Below are positions 1 to 7,928 of a stretch of DNA of 11,818 bases, one piece after another. Every line of letters starts with the position of its first letter. Positions within the stretch are counted from its first letter, which is position 1. The notes beneath the pieces were generated by a model that ran no database searches, was not told the origin of the DNA, and saw only the letters and a program-made list of their open reading frames with translations. The translations under genes were made by a program, and so were the position numbers. The stretch spans positions 1 to 11,818 of the forward strand of contig SDVU01000624.1 in the NCBI GenBank assembly GCA_016256075.1, read 5' to 3'. Origin of the DNA: Dictyocoela muelleri. Lineage: Eukaryota; Microsporidia.

Positions 1-258
1 AAATCGCCATTCACAAGAGGAGAGGTAACGATTCTTATTTGAAATAAGCTCAATTCGTCGAGATAAAACTGAAAATGTAATTATTATGAGAATGAGCGAA
101 TATATGAGAGTTTCCTAAAATGGTCGCTTCGCGACCATTTTAGGAAACTCTCATATATTCGTTCATACCTCATAATAATTACATTTTCAGTTTTATCTCG
201 ACAAATTGAGCTTATTTCAAATAAGAATCGTTACCTCTCCTCTTGTGAATGGCGATTT
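1..258. repeat. Long near-perfect palindrome (fold-back), arms about 127 bases
   Basis: Bases 1-127 are the reverse complement of 131-258 with only a few differences and a one-base length difference, around a three-base centre (TTC at 128-130). The inner ends read TGGTCGC / GCGACCA, and the outer ends read AAATCGCC / GGCGATTT. The left arm begins at the window edge, so the palindrome may extend further left. High arm identity means either a young insertion or ongoing arm correction. It could be a fold-back MITE or an inverted end of a larger element. It contains no convincing gene; the open frame over 206-388 follows from the palindrome and its flank. Confidence 0.93.
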
Positions 259-482
259 TTTATTTTTTAGGGGGTCTGAAACCCGGGTGAGAACCGAAAA
301 ATTTACAATAAATATATTGAATCTAACGAATCATTCCATGATATTTTTTTTATGCGGTTGCTGGTATAAACATAGAATCACTTGGTAATCTTCTTTGCCA
401 TTTTATGATAATTTACGAGATCATTTAATAAAAAAATGAGTAAATACTCGAAAAAAATAAATATGAAGATATTCTTGATTTT
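259..482. other. Spacer, no gene recognised
   Basis: AT-rich sequence between the palindrome and the MULE remnant. It has a GC-richer patch near 270-295. No frame reads as a known protein and no tandem repeat is evident. Confidence 0.5.
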
Positions 483-1290
483 ATGAAGAAAAATATTGAC
501 GACGAGAAATTTTTACTTTATAAAGATGATTATGATACCGATAATATGATTATATTTTGGGCGACATTAAATGATTTATATAAACTTAAAAAAACTGCTA
601 CATGCTTAATTGATGGAACATTCAGAGTTTCACCAAATGATTTTGGTCAATTATATACAATTCATGGCAAAATAATTGGCACAAGAATTTCATTAGTTTA
701 TTGTTTAATATAACATAAAAATATAGATTAGTATGAAAAACTATTTAAAATATTATACGAACAAATATATATATGCCTAAGTTTATAGTGACTGATTTTG
801 AATTTGCTGCCATAAACTCATTGAGAAAAATCTTCCCGTCATCGAAATTAAGAGGTTGTCCTTTTCACTATGCACAATCGATTTTTCGAAATGTTCAAAA
901 GTCGGGATCGACGTCGAATTATAAAAATGATGACAAATTTACAATTTTATAAGATCTTTAATATCTTTCGCTTATGTTCACAATGATAAAATTCTATTCG
1001 GCTATTTTAAAATAAAAACAGAATAAAAAGCCTTTTTATATTTAAATCAATATAACGCCTCTATCAAATATTATGAAAAAAATATATATATAAATTTAGA
1101 ATATTTCAATAATACCTTTATTTAACAAGGATTTTTTTAGTGTTTTTGATAGAGTTTTATCAAAGTCCGCAGTTACAACAAATAGTCTTGAAGCCTGGCA
1201 CAAAAATAAATAGAAAGACCATAATTGAGTCTCCAAATTTAGCCATTTTGTTAAATTGAGTCAAAAAGAACAAAAGACAATGATTATGTG
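483..1290 (+). pseudogene. Broken MULE (Mutator-like) transposase, DDE domain
   Basis: Three plus-strand stretches in different frames together show the order of a MULE catalytic domain. The first (483-713) contains LIDGTFRVSP followed by QLYTIHG; the Asp at 612-614 fits the first catalytic residue, and QLYTIHG is a family hallmark. The second (773-952) reads MPKFIVTDFEFAAINS, where the Asp at 794-796 fits the second catalytic residue, then a C..H segment (GCPFHYAQSIF). The third (about 1130-1290) contains TTNSLEAWHKN, with the catalytic Glu codon at 1190-1192, then a segment ending HFVKLSQKEQK. Frames change between blocks and stops fall inside the third, so it is inactive. No N-terminal zinc finger or C-terminal SWIM domain is visible, and no matching long terminal repeats were found. 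The family call rests on the order and spacing of these motifs. Confidence 0.82.
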
Positions 1291-1507
1291 ATATTTACAG
1301 TTAAAAATGGAAAATATACAAAGAAAATAAAATAAAAGGCAGAAAGAAATTGAAAATGTTGTAAATAATTATTATCAATATGATTTTTTTAAATATATTA
1401 TAATTATTAACAAAAAATTTAGTTGTAAATTTTATTAAACGATAATTTTATTTTTTTATTTTTCATTATTTTTTTTAATTTTTTTAATATTTTTAATTTA
1501 AAATAAA
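1291..1507. other. AT-rich spacer, no gene recognised
   Basis: Mostly runs of A and T with short ATTTTT and TTTAA motifs. It may contain the tail of the MULE copy, but no end sequence can be identified. Confidence 0.5.
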
Positions 1508-1601
1508 ATAAAAATTTCATGGCGAAAAATCAGATTTTTTGCTATAAAAAAATGTCTGATTTAACGCTTTAAGCAAAATATCGGGTTGCCATGATTTTTA
1601 T
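1508..1601. repeat. Imperfect hairpin, arms about 30-35 bases
   Basis: The left arm (1508-1542, with ATTTCATGGCGAAAAATC) pairs imperfectly with the right arm (1573-1601, with GGGTTGCCATGATTTTTAT). The loop is about 30 bases. It lies just upstream of the Merlin remnant and might be part of that element's end, but no partner end was found downstream. Confidence 0.6.
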
Positions 1602-1629
1602 TCTATAAAAAGCCTATTTTTCCGAAGGT

Positions 1630-2090
1630 TTTGATAAAATTGCAGAAACTGATGAAACAGTAATTTGTATAATTGGGCTGATATGATATCCAACGAGTGC
1701 TGATGATGAAACAAAGGATACTGTGGCGACATTTGTCGTAGTGTATTTGTGTGATATATCGAAATTTTTACTTAGGTGTGTTGACAAGTACAAATTGAAA
1801 CGCTTAACGGGGTATTGGAATGAAAAAAAGGCCTTTTAAGTAAATTTCATACCGATAAACAGCCTTCTAATTCAGAAGTATCTGAAATCCTATGTCTCAA
1901 TCATAAAGTTTTAAATCATAGCAGAGGATTTACTTGTTTTGATGGGACACACACATTTAAAAGTTAAGGATTCTGGTCAAATTAAAAGGCATCTATGCGT
2001 AAATAACATGATGTAAAATGTGAAAATATTGACAAATGGCTTGAGGAATATTCATTTCGAAGAAGGGTTTTGATTAAAGCGAATCATTAA
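1630..2090 (+). pseudogene. Broken Merlin (IS1016/ISXO2-like) transposase, catalytic and C-terminal part
   Basis: A stretch starting near 1636 reads KIAETDETVIC, matching the first catalytic block (family pattern I-D-E-T/S) with Asp at 1651-1653. From 1839 to the stop at 2088-2090 one frame reads SKFHTD (second Asp at 1854-1856), then LNHKVLNHSRGFTCFDGTHT, then GFWSN, KASMRK and WLEEYSFRRRVLIKANH. That is the typical Merlin/ISXO2 order: D2, H-K-x-V-N-H-S, H-T-x-x-x-E-x-F-W, and a C-terminal WLEEYSFRR block. Where the family has the third catalytic Glu, just before GFW, this copy has a stop codon (1965-1967). Two further stops follow at 1980-1982 and 1998-2000, and the middle part (about 1680-1840) is shifted in frame. 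The N-terminal zinc ribbon is not seen. It cannot be active, and the terminal repeats were not located. Confidence 0.85.
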
Positions 2091-2227
2091 GAAGTTTATT
2101 AAATTTTTATTAAAATTTGAAATTACATTTTTAACAAAATATAAATATTTAATTCATAATTTTATATTTTTTTGGAATATTTATTAAAGGTAGCTCCTTG
2201 TGTTTAAGCCACATTCTAAACAAGCCT
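2091..2227. other. AT-rich spacer between Merlin remnant and the rve-type fossil
   Basis: No reading frame of note. A GC-richer patch at about 2191-2227 precedes the inverted end at 2228 and shows only a weak match to sequence outside the right end. Confidence 0.4.
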
Positions 2228-2272
2228 AAATAATGACGCCTCATTAAACAATATAAAATTATTTTAAATATA
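2228..2272 (+). repeat. Left inverted end of the rve-type element
   Basis: Contains AAATAATGACGCCTCATTAAA. Its complement lies at 3804-3824, and weaker pairing extends about 20 bases further in. Confidence 0.75.
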
Positions 2273-3824
2273 ATAAATTGGAGATATAGTGATAATAATG
2301 AATTAAATTTTTAATTTTAAAAATAATATTACAAATCGACGATTAAATTTTTCGTTTTAATAAATACTTGTATAAAATTAATTTTATTTACATTATATTA
2401 TTATAATTGGAGGGAACGAATTATTAATAAAATTGATAAAACAACCAAATTTTATTATTTTTCTATTGCTCAATATTTCCAACTAATTTTAAAAAACGTC
2501 TTTTTTAAATAAAAATATCACCATTACCTATATCCTGAATTTTAACCTTTTTCTCTTGAATTTCAATAACTTCATATTGAGAAGGAAAATATAGATAATC
2601 TAAGGCGTTATTTCTTCTAACACGATTTATATTATATGGATGATCAAGCAAAACAATAGATTCAACATTTAAATTTTAATATTGCCTAATTTTATATTCT
2701 CTCTTATATGTATCAACATATGCATATATATATGTCTTTGATATTTGTGATACCATTACCTTGATTGTGACCATTTGATGAAATTTGATCAATGTCAAAT
2801 CTATGAATAATACAAATGGTTTGCATCCTGTGTCCTTATTTTTTCTGTTATTATACTGAAAAAAGGATTTTGTCGATTTTTTTTGTCCATAAACTCTCCA
2901 ATACATAACTATTCTTTATCTTTATTTTAATGTTTTATAAAAGCGTTCAATCTGGCTTTGAGGATGATAAGGGTACCACGAACTGAAGTTCTATTAGATT
3001 TTTACAATATCGAATTTACTAACGAATTTACAAACACCGTGTCGTTTTTTGTATAAAATATAGACCATAGGCCTTCGGTGTAAAATTGTTTTAACAATAT
3101 ATCTGAAAATGTTGCCGCATTTTGGCTTTTTGATATGTACGCTCACGCAAATTTTGTAAAAGAATCGATGAAAGTAAAAAAAAAACTTATAACCATCATT
3201 GTGTTCGCTATAAATCTTCATGTCAATACTATCAACTAACAATATTTCAAGAGGTAAATTTGGAATTATGTATGATACCCGTTTTTCGATTGGCGGTCTC
3301 TCTTAGACAATTTTCATATTTTTTTTAAAAAATCAACCACGTCGATATAATTTATTCCATATGTGTGTGTTTCAACTTTGCTAAATGTTGTTTTTATACC
3401 AATGTGATCTTATTCATGATATTTCTTATAATTTCATTATTATTATTGGTTTCGAAATCACAAACATAAATTTCTCAACGTCTATTTCTTTAAACTAGTA
3501 AATTCCGTTCTTCACTGTAAAAATTTGATAATTTCGCCTAAATTTTCTCTTCTTTTCTCTATTAAATGCTTCTGGGAGTATTTTGGTTGTTAAATATTTA
3601 ATCTTTTTTATTCTTCTTCAGTTTTTAATCGTACGATTTTAGGCATGATAGTTTTTTTTAAAAATTATAATATATTTTTTTTTAAATTAACATATAAAAT
3701 AACATTAATCATCTGAATAAGAATAATTAAAAAATTAAATTATTTTAAAGTGATTTTATTATAAAAATTCAAAAATTTGTTTTTTAAAAATAATTTATTA
3801 TTTTTTAATGAGGTGTCATTATTT
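2228..3824 (-). mobile_element. Fossil element with rve-type integrase remnant and inverted ends
   Basis: The ends pair as inverted repeats: the 21 bases at 2228-2248 (with AATGACGCCTCATTAAA) match the complement of 3804-3824 with one difference, and weaker pairing continues inward to about 44 bases. Between them, on the minus strand from about 3650 to 2500, lie pieces of a retroviral-type integrase: an H2C2-like zone with HIGIKTTFSKVETHTYG, a core-domain block with VDSIDMKIYSEHNDGYKF, a block near the end of the core (YNNRKNKDTGCKPFVLF), and a tail resembling family C-terminal regions (NINRVRRNNALDYLYFP). This type of integrase occurs in Polinton/Maverick elements and in smaller relatives (Ginger- or KRBA2-like). 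The short length favours a small cut-and-paste relative or an internally deleted copy. No capsid, polymerase or protease remnant was seen. It is clearly broken in several places and old. Confidence 0.72.
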
Positions 3825-4010
3825 TGCAACACGGATTTTTTTGATTTTATTAATAAATTCATTATAAAAATTTATTTTTTTTATTAAAAAATAAAGGGGT
3901 CATTATTTTGCATGAAGCTCTTAATAAATTTTCATTATCAAAAATTGATTTTTTTGAAAATAAAATTTGATTTATTAGGGCCATTATTTTGCGGATCTCA
4001 TTATTTTGCA
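3740..4010. repeat. Tandem array of about 82-base units ending in GTCATTATTTTGCA
   Basis: The 14-base motif occurs at 3815-3828 and 3899-3912, nearly at 3979-3992 (GGCCATTATTTTGC), and as CTCATTATTTTGCA at 3997-4010. Spacings are 84, 80 and 18. Sequence ahead of each of the first three also aligns (ATTATAAAAATT or similar, then a T-run, then GGGG before the motif), so these are repeated units and not only a repeated word. The first unit contains the right inverted end of the rve-type element. The left end (2228) has only one copy. Such arrays can be binding sites for a transposase; that is inference. Confidence 0.75.
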
Positions 4011-4597
4011 GAAAAATATTGAAAATAAAAGTCAAATTCGTTACCCGGACATGGTAAGGTCCCTAACTTAGATTTTTTTATAAAAAAATAAAAAAATAAA
4101 AAATCAATGAAAAAAAATTAAGAAATGATTTAATTATTAATCAAACCACATAAAATTTCGTACTACACTCCTTTAATTATCACATATAACTGTTTTGCCT
4201 ATAATATCACCATAATAAGCGATTCTTTTCGTCAGTCATCATTTATAAATTATAAAATTACAAATAATAATTATGTAAAGTATACAAACATTATTTATTT
4301 CTTATTAAAAATAGATTTTTGCTGTAATTTTCGTATCAGAACAGCAAAACGTCTTCAAATTGTATTTAAAGCATCGATTTTTATTTATAATAGGCTATAG
4401 TGAGTGGATACTTAGGTTCTTATACGGGGTTGTCGATCGAATAGTCACATTAAAAGAACGACAAGATAAAAAAGCCAAATTTCATGATATTTAATAATCT
4501 CGATTAATTTTCAATATACTCATTTTTTAAATCATAAAAAATGGCATATCGATAAGAATTTCAAAGTTGTCTAATGTCATTGAATTTGGTAATACTA
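4011..4597. other. Intergenic AT-rich stretch, no gene recognised
   Basis: No coding frame or tandem repeat is supported. A small hairpin lies at 4317-4349 (TTTTGCTGT / ACAGCAAAA, 15-base loop). The patch at 4395-4460 is less AT-rich, but matches nothing else in the window that I can see. Confidence 0.5.
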
Positions 4598-4657
4598 CAT
4601 TCGAGGCTCTCGAATTTTTCTAGAATAAATGATATGAAATATTTGTTAAAAGTAAAT

Positions 4658-4810
4658 AATCGTGATAAACTCAGATATGCTGTCAGAATTTTAATTCTTT
4701 ATATTTGTTTATACTTTTATTAATTTCGCATAACGCAATTAATAAAAGTATAGAAGAATAGAAATATAGAACAATTTGACAGTATATCTGAGTTTATATA
4801 TTACACGATT
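4658..4810. repeat. Inner fold-back, arms about 70 bases
   Basis: The left arm 4658-4725 (AATCGTG ... CTTTTATTAATT) pairs with the right arm 4737-4810 (AATTAATAAAAG ... CACGATT) around TCGCATAACGC. The words ACTCAGATATGCTGTCAG and CTGACAGTATATCTGAGT-type sequence face each other, with small insertions in the right arm. Confidence 0.85.
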
Positions 4811-4815
4811 TCTAG

Positions 4816-4945
4816 ATACATATCTGCCACCTCGCAGAGCTGTCTCCTAACTAAAACATTCGACCTTCTGTTCTTGGTGTTCCAATTATACGTTGCTTCA
4901 TAAGCTACCCAGAAGCTTATATGTATGCGCGAATTACGTTTTATC
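4816..4945 (+). repeat. Interspersed repeat, copy 1 (second copy at 11697-11818)
   Basis: The two copies align over about 125 bases, at roughly 70% by eye. The best block is TTCTTGGTGTTCCAAT followed by ACCCAGAAGC. Both are less AT-rich than their surroundings and in the same orientation. Similarity continues weakly upstream, from ATTTGACA (about 4773 and 11614). No protein frame is shared without stops. Its nature is unknown; it is probably the internal part of the element family at 4598-5337. Confidence 0.75.
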
Positions 4946-5239
4946 AATAACTCAGAATGATACAGGTAATTAGTAGCTTTTCATTAATTTTTATTTATAA
5001 AATTTTTGCCGAGATGCGTCGCCGCACTCCTACACAAACATAGGTGAGTCGCTTCTGCATCATTATCATATTATACCAAGTTTTAATCACCATAAAACTC
5101 TGTAAAAGGCGTATATTAAACTATATTTCTATAGTTTTTGACCGCTTAATTACATTCTTAGATTGTTTATTATAAAATGGCGTCTGCGGAATTCGTACAA
5201 TGATACTTAAAAAATATACATTAACGGGTGTTAAATACT
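4946..5239. other. Internal non-coding part of the 4598-5337 element
   Basis: No frame is supported. It contains an 8-base perfect hairpin at 5118-5137 (AAACTATA, loop TTTC, TATAGTTT) and a GC-richer patch at about 5010-5055. Confidence 0.45.
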
Positions 5240-5399
5240 ACTGCTATCTAGTCCTTTTCTGAGCTCATCCGATTTTTTACACTTAACGAATATTTAATAT
5301 TTTTTTTTGTCAAGAAAAATTTAAGAGCAACTGAAGGTTTTTAATCCAATAACTACTTAAAAAAATTAAATCAACTCTATGTTTAAGCAAATAAATAAG

Positions 5400-6030
5400 A
5401 TGCAAGAAGACCAATTCTTCAATTTCATAAACAGTAATGAATATTTGTGAGTAGTTTTCAAGTTTTTGGGCATTATACCGGATAAAAAGGCGTGCCCTAA
5501 ATGCAAGAAGATGCTAACAGAAAGAAATAAATAGCCTGAAAATTAGACATAATTTGTATTATATGTATTGTGTAAAAGACATACTGTATACTTATTGATT
5601 CTGAATTTTATAATTTAAGCTTTGATTTTAAGATATTTTAAATTTTGCTTTCTATTATTTTTACCGCAATAACTTTTCCAATGAGTTTTTTTTAATAATA
5701 GTATAATTTCCGAATAAATTTAATAACATTGTTATCTCTTTTTAGAAAAAAATAAGAGAATATATTGAAAATAATCTAGTAGAAATAAGTGAGTCGTATG
5801 AGAAAATTCAAGTTGGTAAAAGCCATTGGGCTGAGAGAAAATATGGATTAAGAATTGGAGAAGCCGTTGATATTTGGTATGATAGAGGTTAAGAGTAATA
5901 TTTGCTTCCTCTAAAAAGCCACGTTTAGAGATTGAAATACATTAGTCCCTATTATCAAATCAAGGTGTGCTATTTATCATACATTATATCCGACCAGTAG
6001 GCAACATCTAATTCATAAAATAAGAAAAAA
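5400..6030 (+). pseudogene. Broken Merlin-like transposase, zinc ribbon and central part
   Basis: From the ATG at 5400 the frame reads MQEDQFFNFINSNEYL, a stop at 5448-5450, then FLGIIPDKKACPKCKK. The pair of Cys codons (5493-5495 and 5502-5504) resembles the first half of the Merlin N-terminal zinc ribbon. A second open block, 5746-5892, contains EKIQVGKSHWAERKYG, which aligns with the first catalytic block of Merlin (family pattern I-D-E-S-x-W/F-x-x-R-K-Y). Here Gly at 5815-5817 and Lys stand in place of Asp-Glu. A third block from 5942 reads LVPIIKSRCAIYHT, resembling the region before the second Asp, which is itself missing. No C-terminal part follows. This copy differs from the one at 1630-2090 in its first catalytic block, so it may be another subfamily. 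The order of blocks supports the call; each alone is weak. Confidence 0.6.
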
Positions 6031-6288
6031 TGTTTTAGGGATACTTTCTGCGGTTAAAGTCTGTATAACTGCCCACATCCAAGTTAGGGGGTCATGAATG
6101 CGAAATACATTTTCTAAAAAAAAATAAGTTAATCGGATTTTTATTCTTTACTACAACCTAAACTGAAAACCCTCAAAGAAGACATAGATAATTCCATTTA
6201 GTTTTCGGTATTTGCATCAAATCTATTCAATTTTTTATGATTTTTTATAATAAATAAACTTTCATCATGTAAAAATATTAAAAAGAGT

Positions 6289-6318
6289 GCAATTTACCAA
6301 TTATAATAGGTAAATTGC
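6289..6318. repeat. 10-base hairpin
   Basis: GCAATTTACC at 6289-6298 is complementary to GGTAAATTGC at 6309-6318, with a ten-base loop. No T-run follows, so it is not a clear terminator. Confidence 0.8.
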
Positions 6319-6588
6319 AAAATTTAAAAGTTTAATAATATAAAATCACAATTCAAAATTAATAATCATATTCTAGATCCAATAAACAGAGGAAATTGTA
6401 TGTAAAAATATTTATTTTAATTTGCATCAAGTCTATTTAGTATCCACAAAGGGAGTAAATGGACTTATTATGAATTTTTCAGATTTTTTTGTAATTTAAT
6501 CAATTTTTTGTTATTGATATTTCATCATTTATCTTCGTGGAACATTATATATATCGTGTATAAGTATATTTATTATTTTTTTTATTAA

Positions 6589-6629
6589 GGCTGTAAAACT
6601 GCCCACATAAATGTGAGCAGTTTTCAGCC
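6589..6629. repeat. 41-base palindrome (GGCTG ... CAGCC)
   Basis: GGCTGTAAAACTGCCCACAT is complementary to the following ATGTGAGCAGTTTTCAGCC apart from a few differences, with almost no loop. One half recurs in direct orientation at 6058-6077. It lies immediately upstream of the RPA-like fragment. Confidence 0.88.
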
Positions 6630-6638
6630 TTCCCTCTT

Positions 6639-6845
6639 GTCAGCCAAAATAAGAACTTTGTGGATCTTATTTCGAAAGCTAATACCAGAAAATAGAAGTG
6701 TAATGGATGCTTAAAGAAGTTAAAGTATTATTCTTATGGTATAAAATTAGATAGTATTGATGACCATACAGCAACATTCATGTTTTTTTAGAACAATAGA
6801 CATATTGAGTTGGCTGATTTTATAGGTATCATGTTTAATAAATGA
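6639..6845 (+). pseudogene. Fragment resembling the RPA large-subunit C-terminal OB fold
   Basis: One frame reads NKNFVDLISKANTRK, a stop at 6693-6695, then KCNGCLKKLKYYSYGIKLDS, IDDHTATFMFF, a stop at 6789-6791, and NNRHIELADFIGIMF. The order C-x-x-C, Y-x-I-x-L, D-H-T-x-x-T-F, then a hydrophobic helix resembles the C-terminal domain of replication protein A-like proteins (pattern C-x-x-C ... Y-R-x-x-L-x-V-x-D-H-T-G-x-A-T-F). RPA-like genes occur in hosts and are also carried by some Helitron elements, which would fit this setting. Only about 65 residues remain, with two internal stops, so it is not functional. It ends where the left copy of the large inverted family begins. The similarity is by eye only. 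Confidence 0.42.
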
Positions 6846-7272
6846 CAACGCCAAATAAACACCCACCCAGATCAGCATCCACTTATTTATCAATAATTTG
6901 AATTTATATTATGACATACAAAAAGGTATTACTCTTAATTGTGTCTAAAATTTTAAGGGGTATGATTCAAAATTTTCTTTTATACTTTTGGTAAATTTTC
7001 TCTACATTTTTAGATAAGAAAATTAACAAACTCACTTATGAGGGAAATAGAAGGGTTAAAAATATATTAAAAACTTAAATATATTAAATATTTTAATTTT
7101 AATACTAAGAAATAAATATGTTTTATTTTAAAAAAATAAATTTATTATTTATACTGTAGCGATTTTAAAATTTCATTTTCTTTAAAAAGGGGATAAAGGT
7201 CAATTATGTAACTTATCTAATGAATTTAAAAAAAATCAAATTTTGGATTTTTTTTTAAATTTATTTAGTTAT

Positions 7273-7279
7273 ACTTAAT
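7273..7279. repeat. Target-site duplication, left (ACTTAAT)
   Basis: ACTTAAT directly precedes the inverted end GTCGCGCGC and is repeated at 7986-7992. The copy at 9260-10026 has a single, altered version at the matching place. Confidence 0.8.
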
Positions 7280-7336
7280 GTCGCGCGCAGCGTGCGACAC
7301 GCGCCCAGTATGCGACAGGATCGAATCCCACCGTGG
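7280..7336 (+). repeat. Left inverted end with tRNA-like B-box
   Basis: GGATCGAATCC (7318-7328) fits the Pol III B-box pattern GGTTCGANTCC with one difference. GCGCAGCG about 25 bases upstream partly resembles an A-box. T-runs follow from 7340. A cloverleaf was not established. The right end carries the same features facing inward. Confidence 0.5.
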
Positions 7337-7343
7337 CCATTTT

Positions 7344-7600
7344 TTATTTTTATCTTTTTCTTTTTATCTAAAAAATTTAATATTTAATTTTAATATTTAA
7401 TATTTAAATAAAATTTTTAATATAAATTTTTTTATATTAAATTTATAATTTCGAATTTATAATTTTGAATTTTGATTTTTTTAAATATTTAATTTTTAAT
7501 ATTAGATTTTTAATATTGAATTTTGAATTTTTTAATATTGAATTTTTAATATTGAATTTTTAATTTTTAATTTTTAATTTTCAATGTTTAATTTTTAACG
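7344..7600. repeat. Low-complexity TTTTTAATATTGAA tract
   Basis: Degenerate repetition of TTTAATATT and TTGAATTTTTAATA units, best near 7495-7585, with almost no G or C. It is probably slippage-expanded and lies inside the 706-base element. Confidence 0.75.
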
Positions 7601-7816
7601 AAACTACTATGGTAGTCATTTTACTATACTTGTTCTTAAATAAATTTGACATACTTAAAATTATAAATTTTAATTTATAATTTTTAATTATTGTTTTTTA
7701 TTATTGTTTTTATTTATTTATTTAAATTTCAGTAAAATACTTCTGATAAATGATCTGCATTTTAAAATTGTTTACAATTCAAAAGTTATTTATAAAAAAA
7801 AATAATTAAGTATGAC

Positions 7817-7873
7817 TGCTTGCTGAGTAGTCAATGAATTAGACAACCTGGCTAATTATCATAGATCGATCCC
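7817..7873 (+). ncRNA. tRNA-Ser/Leu-like stretch, probably a relic
   Basis: TTGCTGAGTAGTCAATGAAT continuing to TTAGA matches the start of a typical type II (Ser/Leu) tRNA D-arm and anticodon stem (TGGCCGAGTGGTCAAGG...) at about 18 of 24 positions. AGATCGATCCC sits where a B-box would be. The anticodon stem can form ATTAG/CTAAT, but with a nine-base loop. The long variable arm and acceptor stem are not evident. It may be a tRNA-derived (SINE-like) head or a decayed tRNA copy inside the 706-base element; chance similarity cannot be excluded. Confidence 0.3.
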
Positions 7874-7928
7874 TTTAAATGCAAATATATTTAATAATTT
7901 AATAAAAATCACAAAAATCAGAAATAGA

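Larger units (their letters stand above)
4598..5337. mobile_element. Inverted-ended element, family shared with 8285-8555
   Basis: The left arm (4598-4695, starting CATTCGAGGCTCT) and the right arm (about 5240-5337) are diverged inverted copies of one sequence. Both match the arms of the compact fold-back at 8285-8555: the right arm shares ATTCGTTAAGTGTAAAAAA-type sequence (as complement, near 5270-5291) with 8333-8351. The inside holds a second fold-back (4658-4810) and a less AT-rich block (4816-4945) that recurs at the right edge of the window. I see no coding sequence. It is probably a non-autonomous element; target duplications are not evident. Confidence 0.65.
6058..6629. mobile_element. 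Possible short inverted-ended element
   Basis: The start (GTCTGTATAACTGCCCACAT, 6058-6077) is matched by GGCTGTAAAACTGCCCACAT at 6589-6608 and by the complementary ATGTGAGCAGTTTTCAGCC that follows it. The outer pair could be the inverted ends of an element about 570 bases long; no target duplication is visible. The inside is AT-rich with no coding frame, and contains a 10-base hairpin and two similar TTTGCATCAARTCTATT words (near 6211 and 6421). Alternatively this is two adjacent copies of an end sequence. Confidence 0.4.

Noticed and set aside
206-388. Plus-strand open frame starting in the palindrome
   Set aside because: Half of it is the palindrome arm and the rest matches no family; it is explained by the repeat.
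5447-5745. Possible intron (GTGAGT donor at 5447, TTTTTAG acceptor at 5745) in the Merlin-like remnant
   Set aside because: Removing it would drop the CPKCKK zinc-ribbon segment, so the in-frame stop is better explained by decay.
6289-6318. Hairpin as a transcription terminator
   Set aside because: No gene ends nearby and no T-run follows the stem.
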